A stretch of DNA of 23,422 bases, from assembly GCA_018646825.1 (NCBI GenBank), contig JABGUA010000186.1, positions 1 to 23,422 of the forward strand, written 5' to 3'. A model generated the notes under the pieces. The model did no database searches. It saw nothing but the letters and a program-made list of their open reading frames with translations, and had not been told where the DNA came from. This DNA is from Piscirickettsiaceae bacterium (GTDB lineage: Bacteria > Pseudomonadota > Gammaproteobacteria > Nitrosococcales > Methylophagaceae). The translations under genes and the position numbers were made by a program. The stretch's first letter is position 1. Each line of letters starts with the position of its first letter. Positions 8,250 to 16,622 of the stretch are shown one piece after another.

Positions 8250-9345
8250 ATGGATATGATGCCATATTTGAAACTGATGGCTGAGAAAGATGCGTCGGAT
8301 ATGTTCTTTTGTACGGGGACGGCACCTCAAATTAAAATTAGCGGGACGATCAGGCCTGTTGGGAGTAAAAAGTTAGCGCCTGGAGATGTGACTGCTATGG
8401 CGGCTACTTTAATGAGTTCTGAGCAATCTGAGGAGTTTGAAAGGACTTTAGAAATGAATTTTGCTGTGCCGCTATCTGGTGTTGGCCGTTTCCGCGTTAA
8501 TATTTTCGCCAACGGGTGAAGCTTCGATAGTTATTCGTTATATTAATTCTGTGATTCCGCGTTTTGAAGAGATGAATTTACCCGCGGTATTGGGTGAGAT
8601 TATCATGGAAAAGCGAGGGCTAGTGCTGGTGGTTGGTGCAACGGGTTCAGGTAAATCAACGACGTTAGCAGCCATGATTGGCCACCGGAACCGTAATTCT
8701 AACTCGCATATATTAACCATCGAAGATCCATTAGAATTTATTCATAATCACGAGCGTTCAATTGTTCAGCAACGCGAGGTGGGTATTGATACTTTAACTT
8801 ACGAAAATGCCTTAAAGAATGCGTTACGTGAGGCCCCTGATGTTATTTTAATTGGTGAAATTCGTGATATGGAGACGATGAAGCACGCGATTGCTTATGC
8901 TGAAACGGGCCATTTGTGTTTAGCAACTTTGCATTCAAATAATGCCAATCAAACGATGGATCGCATCTTAAATTTTTTCCCGGAAGTTGCGCATCGTCAG
9001 TTGCAGATGGATTTATCACTGAATTTACGTGCGATTGTGTCGCAGCGGCTAATCCCTAGTATCGATGGTAATCGGATTCCAGCTGTTGAGGTTATGTTGA
9101 ATACACCTTATGTCCAAGAGTTGATTTTGAAAGGACATATCGGTGATATTAAAGAGGCGATGAAAGAAAGTACGGATGACGGTACGGTTACATTTGATCA
9201 GGCGTTGCTAGCGCTATTTCGTGCGGGTAAAATTACGCAAGAAGAAGCCTTATTAAATGCTGATTCGAAGAATGATTTAAATTTGGCTATTCGGATGGGC
9301 AAACATGAAGCCTCTGATGAAGGAAGTGAATTAATCATAGGTTAA
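8250..9345 (+). pseudogene. pilU: PilU-type twitching motility ATPase, frameshifted
   Basis: The PilT/PilU family of hexameric ATPases retracts type IV pili from the cytosolic face of the inner membrane. The first frame begins MDMMPYLKLMAEKDASDMFF, a PilU-like N-terminus, and runs to GRFRVNIFA before meeting TGA at 8517–8519. The rest continues in the +1 frame from about 8512: GEASIVIRYI, Walker A GATGSGKS (8635–8658), the acidic box in VILIGEIRD (about 8839–8868), the His-box region GHLCLATLHSNNA (from 8908), and a full-length C-terminus to 9345. The two parts join into one family-length protein of about 365 residues with no other damage. Against the family's usual Phe-x-Gln-Arg junction, loss of two bases is the likelier cause; one extra G in GGG would also do. 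A good AAGGTGGGG site precedes the start. It may be a recent mutation, a sequencing error or, less likely, recoding. Confidence 0.85.
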
Positions 9346-9367
9346 CTCCTTTTCTGTGTGGCACGTG

Positions 9368-9373
9368 TATAAT
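9368..9373 (+). promoter_or_regulatory. Candidate -10 box upstream of accA
   Basis: A perfect TATAAT lies 34 bases before the accA start, in the 61-base gap after the pilU-type gene, just after a CACGTG palindrome. No convincing -35 hexamer is present at 16–18 bases, so this is only a possible promoter for accA. Confidence 0.35.
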
Positions 9374-9406
9374 TCCAGACTATTTGATTTTTTAGGGTAA
9401 GCACCG

Positions 9407-10366
9407 ATGCAACAAAATTTCCTCGACTATGAGCAACCGATTGCTGAGTTAGAAGCTAAAATCGATGAGTTGCGTTATATGAGTAGTGATAGTGACGATT
9501 TCAATATTACTGAGGAAATTCAGAAGCTTCAGGATAAGACTGTTGATTTAACCCGTTCTATTTTTGCGAGTTTGACGCCGTGGCAAATCACACAGATGGC
9601 GCGGCATCCACAACGGCCTTATACGCTTGATTATATCCACCGTATTATTACTGATTTTGAAGAGTTACATGGTGATCGTTTTTATGGGGATGATAAAGCA
9701 CTTGTAACTGGGATTGGTCGTTTGAATGGCCGGTCAGTGGTGGTTATTGGTCATCAAAAAGGTCGAGATACCCGTGAAAAAGTGGCCCGTAATTTCGGCA
9801 TGCCTCGCCCTGAAGGTTATCGCAAAGCATTGCGTGTGATGAAAATGGCAGAGCGTTTTGGATTACCGGTACTCACTTTCATTGATACGCCAGGTGCTTA
9901 TCCAGGTATCGATGCTGAAGAGCGGGGCCAAAGTGAAGCGATTGCCCGTAATTTATTTGAAATGGCGCAATTAAAAACACCGATTATTAGTACCGTTATT
10001 GGGGAAGGTGGTTCTGGTGGTGCTTTGGCTGTGGGTGTTGCCGATCATTTAATGATGTTGGAATATAGTATTTATTCGGTGATTTCTCCAGAGGGCTGTG
10101 CTTCTATCCTATGGAAGAGTGCAGACAAAGCTCCAGATGCCGCTGCAACACTGGGAGTGACCTCCGAACGTCTGAAGGAATCTGGTTTAGTTGACAGTGT
10201 TATTCCTGAGCCTTTAGGTGGTGCACATCGTGATATTGATGAAATGGCACAGCGGGTTAAAAGTGCGATTGAGCTACGTTTGTCAGATTTAGAGCGGTTA
10301 TCAATTGATGATTTATTAGCACAACGGCAAGCGCGTTTATTAGGTTGCGGTGAGTTTGAAGGCTAA
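9407..10366 (+). CDS. accA: Acetyl-CoA carboxylase carboxyltransferase subunit alpha
   Basis: A 319-residue protein, the same length as E. coli AccA. With AccD it transfers the carboxyl group from carboxybiotin to acetyl-CoA, giving malonyl-CoA for fatty acid synthesis in the cytosol. Visible family segments are the N-terminal helical FLDYEQPIAELEAKIDELR, LTPWQITQMARHPQRPYTLD, FEELHGDRFYGDD, FIDTPGAYPGIDAEERGQSE and the oxyanion-type glycine-rich VIGEGGSGGALAVGVAD, then YSVISPEGCASILWK. An AGGG sequence lies 10 bases upstream of the ATG. tilS follows after 9 bases. The dnaE–accA–tilS neighbourhood is standard for gammaproteobacteria, apart from the intervening pilU-type gene. Confidence 0.98.
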   Translation: MQQNFLDYEQPIAELEAKIDELRYMSSDSDDFNITEEIQKLQDKTVDLTRSIFASLTPWQITQMARHPQRPYTLDYIHRIITDFEELHGDRFYGDDKALVTGIGRLNGRSVVVIGHQKGRDTREKVARNFGMPRPEGYRKALRVMKMAERFGLPVLTFIDTPGAYPGIDAEERGQSEAIARNLFEMAQLKTPIISTVIGEGGSGGALAVGVADHLMMLEYSIYSVISPEGCASILWKSADKAPDAAATLGVTSERLKESGLVDSVIPEPLGGAHRDIDEMAQRVKSAIELRLSDLERLSIDDLLAQRQARLLGCGEFEG

Positions 10367-10375
10367 GCCTTAATC

Positions 10376-11701
10376 GTGAACCAAGATCTGTTTTCGATCC
10401 CTGAGCAGATCGCAGCGGATTATTCTGAAAATGCACTCTGGGTTGCTTATAGCGGTGGCGTTGATTCCCACGTTTTACTACATTTATTAGCATCATCAGA
10501 CCTAATTGATTTGTCACGGCTTCATGCGATTCACATTGACCATGGTTTACAGGCGGATTCCGAGCTTTGGGTAAGTCATTGTGAGCAAGTGGCTTCAGGT
10601 TTAAATGTTGGTTTTCATTGTGTTCGTGTCGCTGTTAATGAGATTTCTAAATTAGGTCTAGAAGCTGCCGCACGCGCCGTACGCTATCAAGCTATTGCCG
10701 ATAATGTACCCGCCGGTGATGTTGTTTTACTAGCGCAACATCAAGAAGATCAAGCTGAGACTTTTTTATTGCAATTGCTACGTGGTGCTGGCGTTAAGGG
10801 ATTGTCTGGAATGTCGTCTGATTTCATGCTCGAAGGTAAGCATGTTGTGCGCCCTTTGTTAGCCATTAGTCAGGGTGAAGTAGTAGTTTATGCACAAGAA
10901 CATGGCCTGGTTTGGGTGGAAGATCCTAGTAATATTGATACTGGCTTTAATCGTAACTATCTCCGACAATGTGTCTGGCCTTTACTGGAAGCCAGATGGC
11001 CAAGTGCGGCCAAATCATTAAGCCGGAGTGCGACATATTGTGCAGAGGCTGATGCGTTGTTGTCAGAGTTGGCTTCGATAGATTTTCTGACAATGGGTGT
11101 GGATTTGTCCGAAGCTGTTATATCGGTTACAGCTTTATTAGATTTGTCGCCAGCTCGGGCACGTAATTTAATTCGCTATGTTTTGGGTGAGCTGGATTTA
11201 GCGATGCCCTCGGCGGTTATTTTGCAGCGCATTTTAGATGAAGTTTGCTTGGCTGCTGAGGATAGAGTGCCTGTGGTGAGTTGGGCGAATATTGATGCAA
11301 GACGTTATCGAGATACATTGTACTTTTTATCTCCCCAAATCGATCAAGATCCTACGGAATACCACTTATGTTCTGGACCGGGTGATATATTGTTATCTGA
11401 TGGTCGGGTAATGACATGGTTGGAAGTTGAGAAAGTGGGTATCAGTGAGGCGTTATTCGAACAGGGCTTGAAGCTAGGATTTAGACAAGGTGGCGAAACT
11501 ATTCAATTAGTTGGTCATGCTCACCATAAAAGTCTTAAACAGTTGTACCAGGAGTGGGCAATTCCACCCTGGGAGCGTGAACATATTCCGTTATTGTTTT
11601 GTGGTGATAGATTACTGGCTGTTGTTGGTTATGGCTTTAGTGAAGAGTGCGCTCTGTTAACGGGACAGAAAGGCTATTTTCCATTGATAGAAGTCGTGTG
11701 A
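10376..11701 (+). CDS. tilS: tRNA(Ile)-lysidine synthase
   Basis: A 441-residue enzyme (E. coli TilS: 432). It uses ATP to attach lysine to C34 of the CAU-anticodon tRNA-Ile, switching its decoding from AUG to AUA. The N-type ATP pyrophosphatase P-loop SGGVDS is at residues 26–31. Then come HIDHGLQADSELW, LLAQHQEDQAETFLLQLLRG with the family's nucleotide-domain signature, a middle region rich in helices, and a C-terminal domain with FRQGGETI, HHKSLKQLYQEWAIPPWER and LLAVVGYGF. The start is a GTG at 10376, 9 bases after accA, with no strong Shine–Dalgarno sequence; it gives a family-typical N-terminus. The gene is intact and probably cotranscribed with accA. Confidence 0.96.
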   Translation: MNQDLFSIPEQIAADYSENALWVAYSGGVDSHVLLHLLASSDLIDLSRLHAIHIDHGLQADSELWVSHCEQVASGLNVGFHCVRVAVNEISKLGLEAAARAVRYQAIADNVPAGDVVLLAQHQEDQAETFLLQLLRGAGVKGLSGMSSDFMLEGKHVVRPLLAISQGEVVVYAQEHGLVWVEDPSNIDTGFNRNYLRQCVWPLLEARWPSAAKSLSRSATYCAEADALLSELASIDFLTMGVDLSEAVISVTALLDLSPARARNLIRYVLGELDLAMPSAVILQRILDEVCLAAEDRVPVVSWANIDARRYRDTLYFLSPQIDQDPTEYHLCSGPGDILLSDGRVMTWLEVEKVGISEALFEQGLKLGFRQGGETIQLVGHAHHKSLKQLYQEWAIPPWEREHIPLLFCGDRLLAVVGYGFSEECALLTGQKGYFPLIEVV

Positions 11702-11703
11702 AA

Positions 11704-11738
11704 ATTCAGAATTTCATTGAGCAAAAAGCTGAATTCTG
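11704..11738 (+). repeat. Small inverted repeats in the tilS–pyrG gap
   Basis: Two mutually exclusive pairings are possible: CAGAATT (11707–11713) with AATTCTG (11732–11738), or ATTCAG (11704–11709) with CTGAAT (11729–11734). Loops are 18–19 bases and no T-run follows, so it is a poor intrinsic terminator. It could be a weak RNA structure or protein-binding site ahead of pyrG, or chance. Confidence 0.25.
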
Positions 11739-11805
11739 TTACTTTATGCCGATAATTTGAGCAATACTATTCTGGTAATGCCGTTTAATTTGAACTCTCC
11801 AAACT

Positions 11806-13446
11806 ATGTCTAAATTTATATTTGTCACTGGTGGTGTTGTGTCGTCCTTAGGTAAAGGAATTGCAGCCGCTTCACTGGCCGCGATTTTGGAAGCGCGTGG
11901 TCTGACAGTCACCTTGGTTAAACTTGATCCCTACATTAATGTCGATCCGGGTACGATGAGTCCCTTGCAACATGGTGAGGTCTTTGTGACGGAGGATGGT
12001 GCAGAGACCGATTTGGACTTGGGTCATTACGAACGATTTATTGACGCTAAAATGACGCGTCGTAACAATCATACGACCGGTCAAATCTACGAAAATGTCA
12101 TTCGTAAAGAGCGCCGAGGCGAATATTTGGGTAATACGGTTCAGGTTATCCCGCATATCACAGATGAAATTAAGCGCTGTATCTATGAAGGTGCGGGTGA
12201 TGCTGATGTTGCTCTGATCGAAATCGGTGGCACGGTAGGTGATATCGAGTCTTTGCCTTTCTTAGAGACTATTCGTCAGATGGGGACAGAATTAGGTCGG
12301 GATCGCGCCTTGTTTATACATTTAACACTGGTCCCATATATTCCTTCTGCGGGCGAAATAAAAACCAAGCCGACACAACATTCTGTTAAAGAATTACGGA
12401 CAATAGGGATTCAGCCAGATGTGTTGTTATGTCGGATGGACCGGCCATTACCAGAATCAGAACGCCGTAAGATATCTTTGTTTACCAATGTGCCTGAAAA
12501 GTCGGTTATTTCAGCAGTTGATGTCGATAGTATTTATAAAATACCGATGGACCTACATCGCCAAGGTCTGGATGATATTGTGGTTAAACAACTGCATTTG
12601 AATGCCAAACCGGCCGATTTAAGCCGTTGGGAGCAAGTGGCTGATAACTTGATGAATCCGCAAGGCGAAGTGAATATCGCGATGGTTGGTAAATATATGG
12701 ATTTGACGGAGGCATACAAATCTTTGTCAGAGTCATTGATTCATGCGAGTAGTCATACCCGGACCAAGGTCAAGGTGCATTATGTTGACTCAGAGACGAT
12801 AGAAACAGAAGGTGCTGCGGATAGCCTTGCTGACATGGACGCTATTCTTGTTCCGGGTGGTTTCGGTGAACGTGGTGTAGAAGGAATGATTCAAACGGCA
12901 CAATTTGCACGTGAAAATCATATCCCTTATTTAGGCATTTGTTTAGGCATGCAAGTCGCTGTTGTTGAATATGCACGACATAAAGCGGGCTTAGTAGGTG
13001 CTTATAGCACGGAGTTTGATACCACGACACCTCACCCCATTATTGGTTTGATTACGGAATGGCAAAAGGAAGATGGAAGTGTCGAAATGCGTGATCAAGA
13101 TTCTGATCTAGGCGGAACGATGCGTTTAGGCGGCTATGCTTGTTTGTTAGAGGAAGGTTCTTTAGCACACACCATTTATGGTCAATCCGAAGTGATTGAA
13201 CGTCATCGTCATCGTTATGAGTTTAATAATAATTATAAATCAGTATTAGAAGAAGCTGGTTTACGTTTTTCAGGCATGTCTGCAGACCAAAACTTAGTTG
13301 AAGTGATTGAAATCCCCGATCATCCTTGGTTTATTGCTTGTCAGTCACACCCAGAGTTTACGTCAACCCCCAGACATGGTCATCCTTTGTTTAATGGCTT
13401 TATTAATGCGGCTAAAATAAATAAAGCCAAGCGAGGAGAACACTAA
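11806..13446 (+). CDS. pyrG: CTP synthase
   Basis: A 546-residue enzyme (E. coli: 545) that aminates UTP to CTP with glutamine and ATP. The N-terminal synthase domain starts KFIFVTGGVVSSLGKGIAAA (nucleotide-binding loop) and continues VKLDPYINVDPGTMSPLQHG, EVFVTEDGAETDLDLGHYER and LFIHLTLVPYIPSAGEIKTK. The C-terminal class I glutamine amidotransferase domain has its nucleophile Cys379 in GICLGMQ, the same number as in E. coli, and HPEFTS near the end supplying catalytic His and Glu. A 104-base gap separates it from tilS. The ATG lacks an obvious Shine–Dalgarno sequence. Its stop shares one base with the kdsA start (TAATG), indicating coupling. Confidence 0.98.
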   Translation: MSKFIFVTGGVVSSLGKGIAAASLAAILEARGLTVTLVKLDPYINVDPGTMSPLQHGEVFVTEDGAETDLDLGHYERFIDAKMTRRNNHTTGQIYENVIRKERRGEYLGNTVQVIPHITDEIKRCIYEGAGDADVALIEIGGTVGDIESLPFLETIRQMGTELGRDRALFIHLTLVPYIPSAGEIKTKPTQHSVKELRTIGIQPDVLLCRMDRPLPESERRKISLFTNVPEKSVISAVDVDSIYKIPMDLHRQGLDDIVVKQLHLNAKPADLSRWEQVADNLMNPQGEVNIAMVGKYMDLTEAYKSLSESLIHASSHTRTKVKVHYVDSETIETEGAADSLADMDAILVPGGFGERGVEGMIQTAQFARENHIPYLGICLGMQVAVVEYARHKAGLVGAYSTEFDTTTPHPIIGLITEWQKEDGSVEMRDQDSDLGGTMRLGGYACLLEEGSLAHTIYGQSEVIERHRHRYEFNNNYKSVLEEAGLRFSGMSADQNLVEVIEIPDHPWFIACQSHPEFTSTPRHGHPLFNGFINAAKINKAKRGEH

Positions 13447-14282
13447 TGGAGTTATGTGGACATGAAGTCGGTGGTAAACACCCTTTATTTTTGATAGCAG
13501 GTACTTGTGTTATCGAAAGCGAACAAATGACAATGGATGTTGCAGGTCAATTAAAAGAGTTAACAGATCGTTTAGGTATCCCTTTTATTTATAAGTCGTC
13601 TTTTGATAAAGCTAACCGGACCTCAACGAAAAGTTATCGTGGGCCAGGCTTAGAAAAAGGTTTGGCAATTTTAGAAAAAGTAAAAAAAGAATATGGTTTA
13701 CCCGTGTTAACAGATGTCCATGAAGATACGCCATTGGCTGAAGTAGCTAGTGTCGTAGACGTACTACAAACACCGGCTTTTTTATGTCGCCAAACTAATT
13801 TTATTTTGAAAGTGGCAGAGCAAGGTTTACCCGTGAATATCAAAAAGGGGCAGTTTTTAGCACCTTGGGATATGACGCATGTCGCTGAAAAAGCTAAATC
13901 AACGGGCAACTCACAAATTATGCTGTGTGAGCGTGGCACTTCATTTGGTTATAACACCTTAGTGTCTGATATGCGTGGTTTACCGGTAATGCGTAAAATG
14001 GATTGTCCCGTGGTGTTTGATGCTACTCACTCAGTTCAACAGCCTGGAGGCCAGGGTGGGTCTTCTGGTGGCCAACGTGAATTCGTACCGGTTTTGGCCC
14101 GTGCAGCCGTTGCTGTTGGCGTTGCTGGTATCTTTATGGAAACACATCCTGATCCAGAAAAAGCATTGAGTGATGGTGCAAACTCTTGGCCTTTAGCTCG
14201 TATGGGTGCATTATTAGAAACATTGATGACATTAGATGCTGCGGTTAAGCAGCAAGATTTTATTGAAGATTCTTTAATCTAG
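13446..14282 (+). CDS. kdsA: 3-deoxy-8-phosphooctulonate (Kdo-8-P) synthase
   Basis: A 278-residue protein (E. coli: 284). It condenses phosphoenolpyruvate with arabinose 5-phosphate to form Kdo-8-phosphate for the lipopolysaccharide inner core, in the cytosol. Recognisable segments are LFLIAGTCVIESEQMT, YKSSFDKANRTS, GPGLEKGLAILEKVK, VDVLQTPAFLCRQTN, NIKKGQFLAPWDM, MLCERGTSFGYN, VFDATHSVQQPGGQGG and METHPDPEKALSDGANS. A GAGGAG site sits 7–8 bases before the ATG. Its position between pyrG and eno matches Pseudomonas; E. coli has pyrG–eno without kdsA. The gene indicates an LPS-making Gram-negative host. Confidence 0.97.
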   Translation: MELCGHEVGGKHPLFLIAGTCVIESEQMTMDVAGQLKELTDRLGIPFIYKSSFDKANRTSTKSYRGPGLEKGLAILEKVKKEYGLPVLTDVHEDTPLAEVASVVDVLQTPAFLCRQTNFILKVAEQGLPVNIKKGQFLAPWDMTHVAEKAKSTGNSQIMLCERGTSFGYNTLVSDMRGLPVMRKMDCPVVFDATHSVQQPGGQGGSSGGQREFVPVLARAAVAVGVAGIFMETHPDPEKALSDGANSWPLARMGALLETLMTLDAAVKQQDFIEDSLI

Positions 14283-14298
14283 TTAAAATCTATTAAAC

Positions 14299-14327
14299 TA
14301 TAATAATCAATATTTTATACGATTATT
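14299..14327 (+). promoter_or_regulatory. AT-rich kdsA–eno gap with possible -10 and weak hairpin
   Basis: TATAAT occurs at 14299–14304, but no good -35 hexamer lies at the right distance. A 7-base inverted repeat, AATAATC (14302–14308) and GATTATT (14321–14327), is followed by a short T stretch. It is all A/T-rich, so it is too weak to be called a terminator with confidence. It may mark an eno promoter. Confidence 0.25.
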
Positions 14328-14352
14328 TTAGAGCTATTTATTGGAGACTGAT

Positions 14353-15636
14353 TTGAGTAAGATTATTGATGTAATTGGACGCGAAGTCATTGATTCCCGT
14401 GGTAATCCAACGGTTGAAGCCGATGTTATATTAGAGAATGGTGTAATGGGACGTGCAGCAGTACCCTCGGGCGCATCGACAGGCGAACGTGAAGCAGTTG
14501 AGTTACGTGATGGCGATAAAGCGCGTTATTTAGGTAAGGGCGTGTTGAACGCTGTTGCAGCCGTCAGCGGTGAGTTACGTGATGCGGTTGTCGGTATGGA
14601 TGCGACAGATCAAGTGGCGCTTGATCAGAAAATGATTGACTTGGATGGTACGGAAACTAAAAGTCGACTAGGCGCGAATGCCTTATTAGCGGTGTCGATG
14701 GCAGCAGCCAGAGCCGCGGCGAATGATGCTGGTGTTTCATTGTTTCGTTACATGGGTGGCGCCGATGCGTCTGTGATGCCTGTCCCTATGATGAATATCA
14801 TCAATGGTGGTTCGCATGCAGATAATAGTATTGATTTACAAGAATTTATGATTGTACCTGTGGGTGCAAGTAGTATCGCAGAAGCTATTCGTTACGGTGC
14901 AGAAGTATTCCATGCTTTGAAAAAAGTACTTAATGATCAAGGGATGAATACAGCGGTCGGTGATGAGGGTGGCTTTGCACCAGATTTAGCATCAAATGAA
15001 GCGGCAATTGAGGTTATTTTAACTGCGATTGCTGATGCTGGTTATGTTGCGGGTAAAGACATCATGATTGCAATAGATGCCGCTAGTTCTGAATTTTATA
15101 AGGATGGCCAATATGTATTGGCATCTGAAAACCGGACTTTAAGTTCTGCTGAGTTTGTAGATTTACTCGCAGAATGGGTAGATCAATATCCGATTATAAG
15201 CATCGAAGATGGTATGGATGAAAATGATTGGGCTGGTTGGAAGTTATTGACTGACCGCATTGGCGATAGAATTCAATTAGTGGGTGATGATTTATTCGTG
15301 ACGAATACGAAAATTTTGTCACGTGGTATTGAGCAAGGTGTCGCCAATTCTATTTTGATTAAAGTGAATCAGATAGGTACTTTGACTGAGACATTAGCGG
15401 CAATTGATATGGCGAAGAATGCGGGTTATACGGCGGTGGTATCACATCGCAGTGGTGAGACGGAAGATACTACGATTGCTGATTTGGCTGTCGCAACGAA
15501 TGCTGGTCAGATTAAAACAGGTTCTTTATCGCGTTCTGACCGGATTGCAAAATATAATCAATTGATTCGTATTGAAGAAGAGCTAGGTGATGCTGCTAGT
15601 TACCCTGGCATGAAGGCTTTTAACCAAGCCGGCTAA
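14353..15636 (+). CDS. eno: Enolase (TTG start)
   Basis: A 427-residue enzyme interconverting 2-phosphoglycerate and phosphoenolpyruvate; it also scaffolds RNase E in many gammaproteobacteria. Chosen start is the TTG at 14353, giving [20 protein letters not shown], which aligns directly with E. coli [20 protein letters not shown]. It is placed 6 bases after GGAG (14343–14346). The frame is also open from a TTG at 14341, but that start would sit at the ribosome binding site. Motifs: [38 protein letters not shown], the metal ligand region [11 protein letters not shown], catalytic Lys337 in LIKVNQIGT, and SHRSGETED with substrate-binding His. There is a 70-base gap after kdsA; ftsB follows after 7 bases. 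A TTG start on such a strongly expressed gene is unusual. Confidence 0.97.
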   Translation: [427 protein letters not shown]

Positions 15637-15643
15637 ATTTTAC

Positions 15644-15922
15644 ATGAAGCCGATAATGACCCTGCTGACGGTGATCCTGGTGTTATTGCAATATCGCTTG
15701 TGGTTTAGTCATGCAGGGTTACCATCGGCCATGCACTTACATCGTTCTGTTGAAATACAACGGGCTGATAATGAGAAACTAGAGGAACGCAATCAAGTGT
15801 TGGCTGCTGAAGTTCAGGATCTCAAAAGTGGTCTGGATGCCATCGAAGAGCGTGCACGAAGTGAGTTGGGTATGATTAAGGAAGGTGAAACATTTTTTCA
15901 AATCATTGAAGAGGCTGACTAG
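15644..15922 (+). CDS. ftsB: Cell division protein FtsB
   Basis: A 92-residue bitopic membrane protein of the divisome; it forms a complex with FtsL and FtsQ and signals septal peptidoglycan synthesis. One membrane helix spans about residues 5–17 (TLLTVILVLLQYRLWF, matching the LLLAILVWLQYSLWF of E. coli FtsB). A periplasmic coiled coil follows (VEIQRADNEKLEERNQVLAAEVQDLK), then the conserved IEERARSELGMIKEGETFFQII. It lies 7 bases after eno. The ATG at 15656 is an alternative start giving a protein four residues shorter; neither has a strong Shine–Dalgarno sequence. The conserved ftsB–ispD pairing supports the call. Confidence 0.93.
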   Translation: MKPIMTLLTVILVLLQYRLWFSHAGLPSAMHLHRSVEIQRADNEKLEERNQVLAAEVQDLKSGLDAIEERARSELGMIKEGETFFQIIEEAD

Positions 15923-15923
15923 T

Positions 15924-16622
15924 TTGGGTATTTGGGCCGTGGTACCGGCAGCGGGAATTGGCGAACGGATGCAAGCTGATCGGCCAAAGCAATATCTTCA
16001 ACTTGAAGAGCAAACGGTAATTGAGCACACCTTGCAACGTTTGGCTTCACATCCTCAAGTTGAAGGCTTGGTTGTGGCCATATCGCCCAATGACTTGTGG
16101 TGGTCTAGTTTATCGTTGTCTTTAAATTGCCCACTTCATGTCGTTGAAGGTGGAGAGCTACGCGCTGAGTCTGTTCTGAATGCGTTATCGGCACTTTCTG
16201 ATCTTGTCGACGATGACCCTTGGGTACTGGTTCATGATGCGGCGCGACCTTGTCTTAGATTGACTGATGTTGATCGGATGTTATCGCTATTATCGCGACA
16301 TGATGTCGGTGGGGTTTTAGGTATTCCTGTCAATGACACGGTGAAACGTACTAGCTTAGATAATGTGATCACGGATACCGTTGATCGGCGTAATTTATGG
16401 CGGGCTGTGACACCGCAAATGTTTCATTTACATCAATTAAAAAAAGCATTAGAAACTGCGCTTGAGCAACACGTGCCAGTGACGGATGAAGCCAGTGCAA
16501 TCGAATTTGTGGGGTTGACCCCGCTGATTGTAGAAGGGCATAGTGATAATATTAAAATCACTGTGCCAGAGGATTTAGCGTTGGCATCTTGGTTTCTGCA
16601 ACAACAGCAAGGAGAAACCTAA
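15924..16622 (+). CDS. ispD: 2-C-methyl-D-erythritol 4-phosphate cytidylyltransferase
   Basis: A 232-residue enzyme (E. coli: 236) of the MEP isoprenoid pathway. It joins CTP to methylerythritol phosphate. Motifs: AVVPAAGIGERMQADRPKQY (nucleotide-binding loop), VVAISPND, VLVHDAARPC, GIPVNDTVKR, RRNLWRAVTPQMF, TDEASAIEF and DNIKITVPEDLALA. The frame is open from an ATG at 15885 inside ftsB. The TTG at 15924 (LGIWAVVPAAG) is preferred because GAGG lies 9 bases upstream, it gives the family's N-terminus, and it starts just after the ftsB stop. If the ATG were used, the protein would have 13 extra residues unlike the family. It shares one base with ispF (TAATG). Confidence 0.94.
   Translation: MGIWAVVPAAGIGERMQADRPKQYLQLEEQTVIEHTLQRLASHPQVEGLVVAISPNDLWWSSLSLSLNCPLHVVEGGELRAESVLNALSALSDLVDDDPWVLVHDAARPCLRLTDVDRMLSLLSRHDVGGVLGIPVNDTVKRTSLDNVITDTVDRRNLWRAVTPQMFHLHQLKKALETALEQHVPVTDEASAIEFVGLTPLIVEGHSDNIKITVPEDLALASWFLQQQQGET

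Noticed and set aside
11704..11738. Intrinsic terminator after tilS
   Set aside because: The hairpin options have loops of 18–19 bases and no T-run; kept only as a weak repeat.
12419..12601. Alternative-frame open frame of 60 residues inside pyrG
   Set aside because: Overlaps the conserved synthase domain in a different frame, with a Cys/Trp-rich translation typical of shadow frames.
13634..13939. Antisense open frame of 101 residues inside kdsA
   Set aside because: Fully opposite conserved kdsA sequence; no start signal or recognisable domain.
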